A program made the position numbers and the translations under genes. Below, piece by piece: positions 21,104 through 21,842 of a stretch of 21,842 nt of DNA (positions are counted from its first letter, which is position 1; each line of letters opens with the position of its first letter). The notes below the pieces were generated by a model that did not search any database, was not told where the DNA came from, and saw only the letters and a list, made by a program, of their open reading frames with translations. The stretch is from an uncultured bacterium (GTDB taxonomy: Bacteria > Actinomycetota > Coriobacteriia > Coriobacteriales > Coriobacteriaceae), in contig CAJMOF010000022.1 in assembly GCA_905215065.1 (NCBI GenBank), forward strand, positions 1 through 21,842. Reading direction: 5' to 3'.

Positions 21104-21709
21104 GAAATAATCCGTCGCAGGCCCAAATGCCGTCCAATTATCCACTCCCGCATACCTTTCGTCTCCAACCGTGAGATAAGAGATAGACGAGAGACGTATA
21201 CGAAAGATGGCTGTACAGCAAAGAGCCAAACAATTAATAGTGCTGTTTGGTTGGTGATTGTTTTTTTCAGTAAAAGCACTTACATATAAAGCAAGTTGCA
21301 AACAGCTGACCCCTTATTTCGTGCTCATTTTTAAGGCGAGAAATTGCCGTCATATGATCGGACGAGTTTCAACGATTACGATTTAGTATTTGGCGCGGAT
21401 GCGGTCGATTCTGATGTAACGCTAGTTGACCACGCGGTAGATTGCGCTTTCTTCCAGACGCCCCGGCAATGCGCAATAAGCCGGATGACGAAGCGATTGC
21501 CGGTGCGTCTATCCATAGGGAATTCCGGGAAAGCTTCTGCGGACAGTCAAAAGATTCGTCGGTCCCAAGCGGATTAAAGGTATTTGCATAAGACATCATT
21601 TAACTAGAGACGATGCATATTGAATCGTTCAATGAACTTGCACGCTGTGTCCAACAACGCCGATTGTTGTTTTAAGGGGCTTGATGAGAGAACAGAACCA
21701 AAATAATAC

Positions 21710-21745
21710 TTGCATAGTTAGTTATATAAAGTATTATAACGTTAT
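21710..21745 (+). promoter_or_regulatory. Promoter and operator of the last gene
   Basis: TTGCAT (21710-21715) and TATTAT (21732-21737, spacer 16 nt) look like -35 and -10 boxes. The perfect palindrome ATAACGTTAT (21736-21745) overlaps the -10 region, and ATTATAACGT (21733-21742) is identical to the complement of 1547-1556 at the PTS promoter. Confidence 0.5.
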
Positions 21746-21787
21746 GGGATGAATGAAGGGTTCATCCAAGTGAGTTAGGAGTAAGGG

Positions 21788-21842
21788 ATGTTCAATTTCG
21801 ATGAGCCTCGTTACGAGAAGGTTGTGAGCGATGCCCTCGCTC
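21788..21842 (+). CDS. Start of a gene cut by the window edge, possibly a SIS-domain protein
   Basis: An ATG at 21788 with TAGGAG 6 nt upstream opens a frame reading MFNFDEPRYEKVVSDALA to the end of the window. Only 18 residues are visible. The MFNFDE opening is reminiscent of SIS-domain sugar-phosphate deglycases of fructoselysine/glucoselysine loci, and the promoter carries the same TATAACGT motif as the PTS operon, but this is too short to assign a function. Confidence 0.6.
   Translation, partial: MFNFDEPRYEKVVSDALA

Larger units (their letters stand above)
20996..21787. other. Intergenic region upstream of the M16 gene and last gene
   Basis: About 790 nt between divergent genes, clearly richer in A+T than the rest of the window. 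It holds a solitary GAGCGTGGA unit (21086-21103) and the promoter region of the last gene (21710-21745). Open frames at 21344-21577 (plus) and 21369-21599 (minus) overlap each other, have no ribosome binding site and no sequence I recognise, so I do not call them. It may contain a degraded gene. Confidence 0.55.

Noticed and set aside
20996..21301. N-terminal extension of the M16 peptidase to 21301
   Set aside because: The extra 100 codons cover non-coding sequence with a repeat unit, while the ATG at 20995 has a clear ribosome binding site and fits family length.
21344..21577. 77-aa open frame containing YDLVFGADAVDSD, faintly like DUF3990-type proteins
   Set aside because: No ribosome binding site, similarity only over a short stretch, and an overlapping frame on the other strand; at best a remnant.

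Overview
The window is GC-rich, densely coded bacterial chromosome. Its gene set (mannose-family PTS, HutC-type GntR regulators, GC-rich third codon positions, PreP-like M16 peptidase, abundant short intergenic repeats) suggests a gut actinobacterium of the class Coriobacteriia, most likely Collinsella. That assignment is my inference from protein resemblance and composition; there is no rRNA here to confirm it.

Layout. 1-316: intergenic, with a candidate structured RNA (truncated by the window edge) and a 67-bp inverted-repeat doublet. 317-1399: EamA/DMT transporter. 1583-5366: one operon encoding a mannose-type PTS (fused EIIAB, EIIC, EIID) followed by a SIS-domain sugar-phosphate deglycase or isomerase, closed by a clear terminator. 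5527-6156: HAD phosphatase. 6512-7519: YitT-family membrane protein. 7624-8343: GntR/HutC regulator. 8344-8707: repeat-rich intergenic region with the intact copy of the candidate structured RNA. 8708-12561: recQ, a second GntR/HutC regulator two bases after it, and a second SIS deglycase-like gene. 12562-12943: a 168-bp imperfect palindrome and a terminator. 12944-13921 (minus): lactate / 2-hydroxyisocaproate dehydrogenase. 14133-15059: metA. 15060-16700: a gene with an AbiEi-like N-terminus and a nuclease-like C-terminus, flanked on both sides by arrays of an 18-nt unit each ending in a terminator-like hairpin. 16698-17752 (minus): 5-formyl-THF cyclo-ligase and an orphan HicB-like antitoxin. 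17951-20995 (minus): PreP-type M16 peptidase. 20996-21787: AT-richer intergenic region. 21788-end: start of a further gene.

How the genes fit together. The PTS operon, the two SIS proteins that carry the GEYFHGPFE motif, and the two HutC-type regulators look like a system for importing and phosphorylating an Amadori-type sugar-amine (fructoselysine, glucoselysine or similar) and splitting the phosphorylated product. An 8-mer, TATAACGT, lies in the promoter regions of the EamA gene, the PTS operon, the first gntR and the last gene of the window. This points to one dispersed regulon.

The most unusual content is non-coding. (1) A family of about ten hairpins has a fixed 13-nt loop carrying GGGACA or a close variant, while the stem sequence differs from copy to copy. 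(2) Two copies of a structured element show covarying stems, including a G-C to G-U change that favours an RNA read from the minus strand. (3) Arrays of a GAGCGTGGA unit with alternating 22/29-nt spacing flank the nuclease-like gene. (4) Two long palindromes have centres of the same length. No tRNA, rRNA, CRISPR array, transposase or phage gene was seen.
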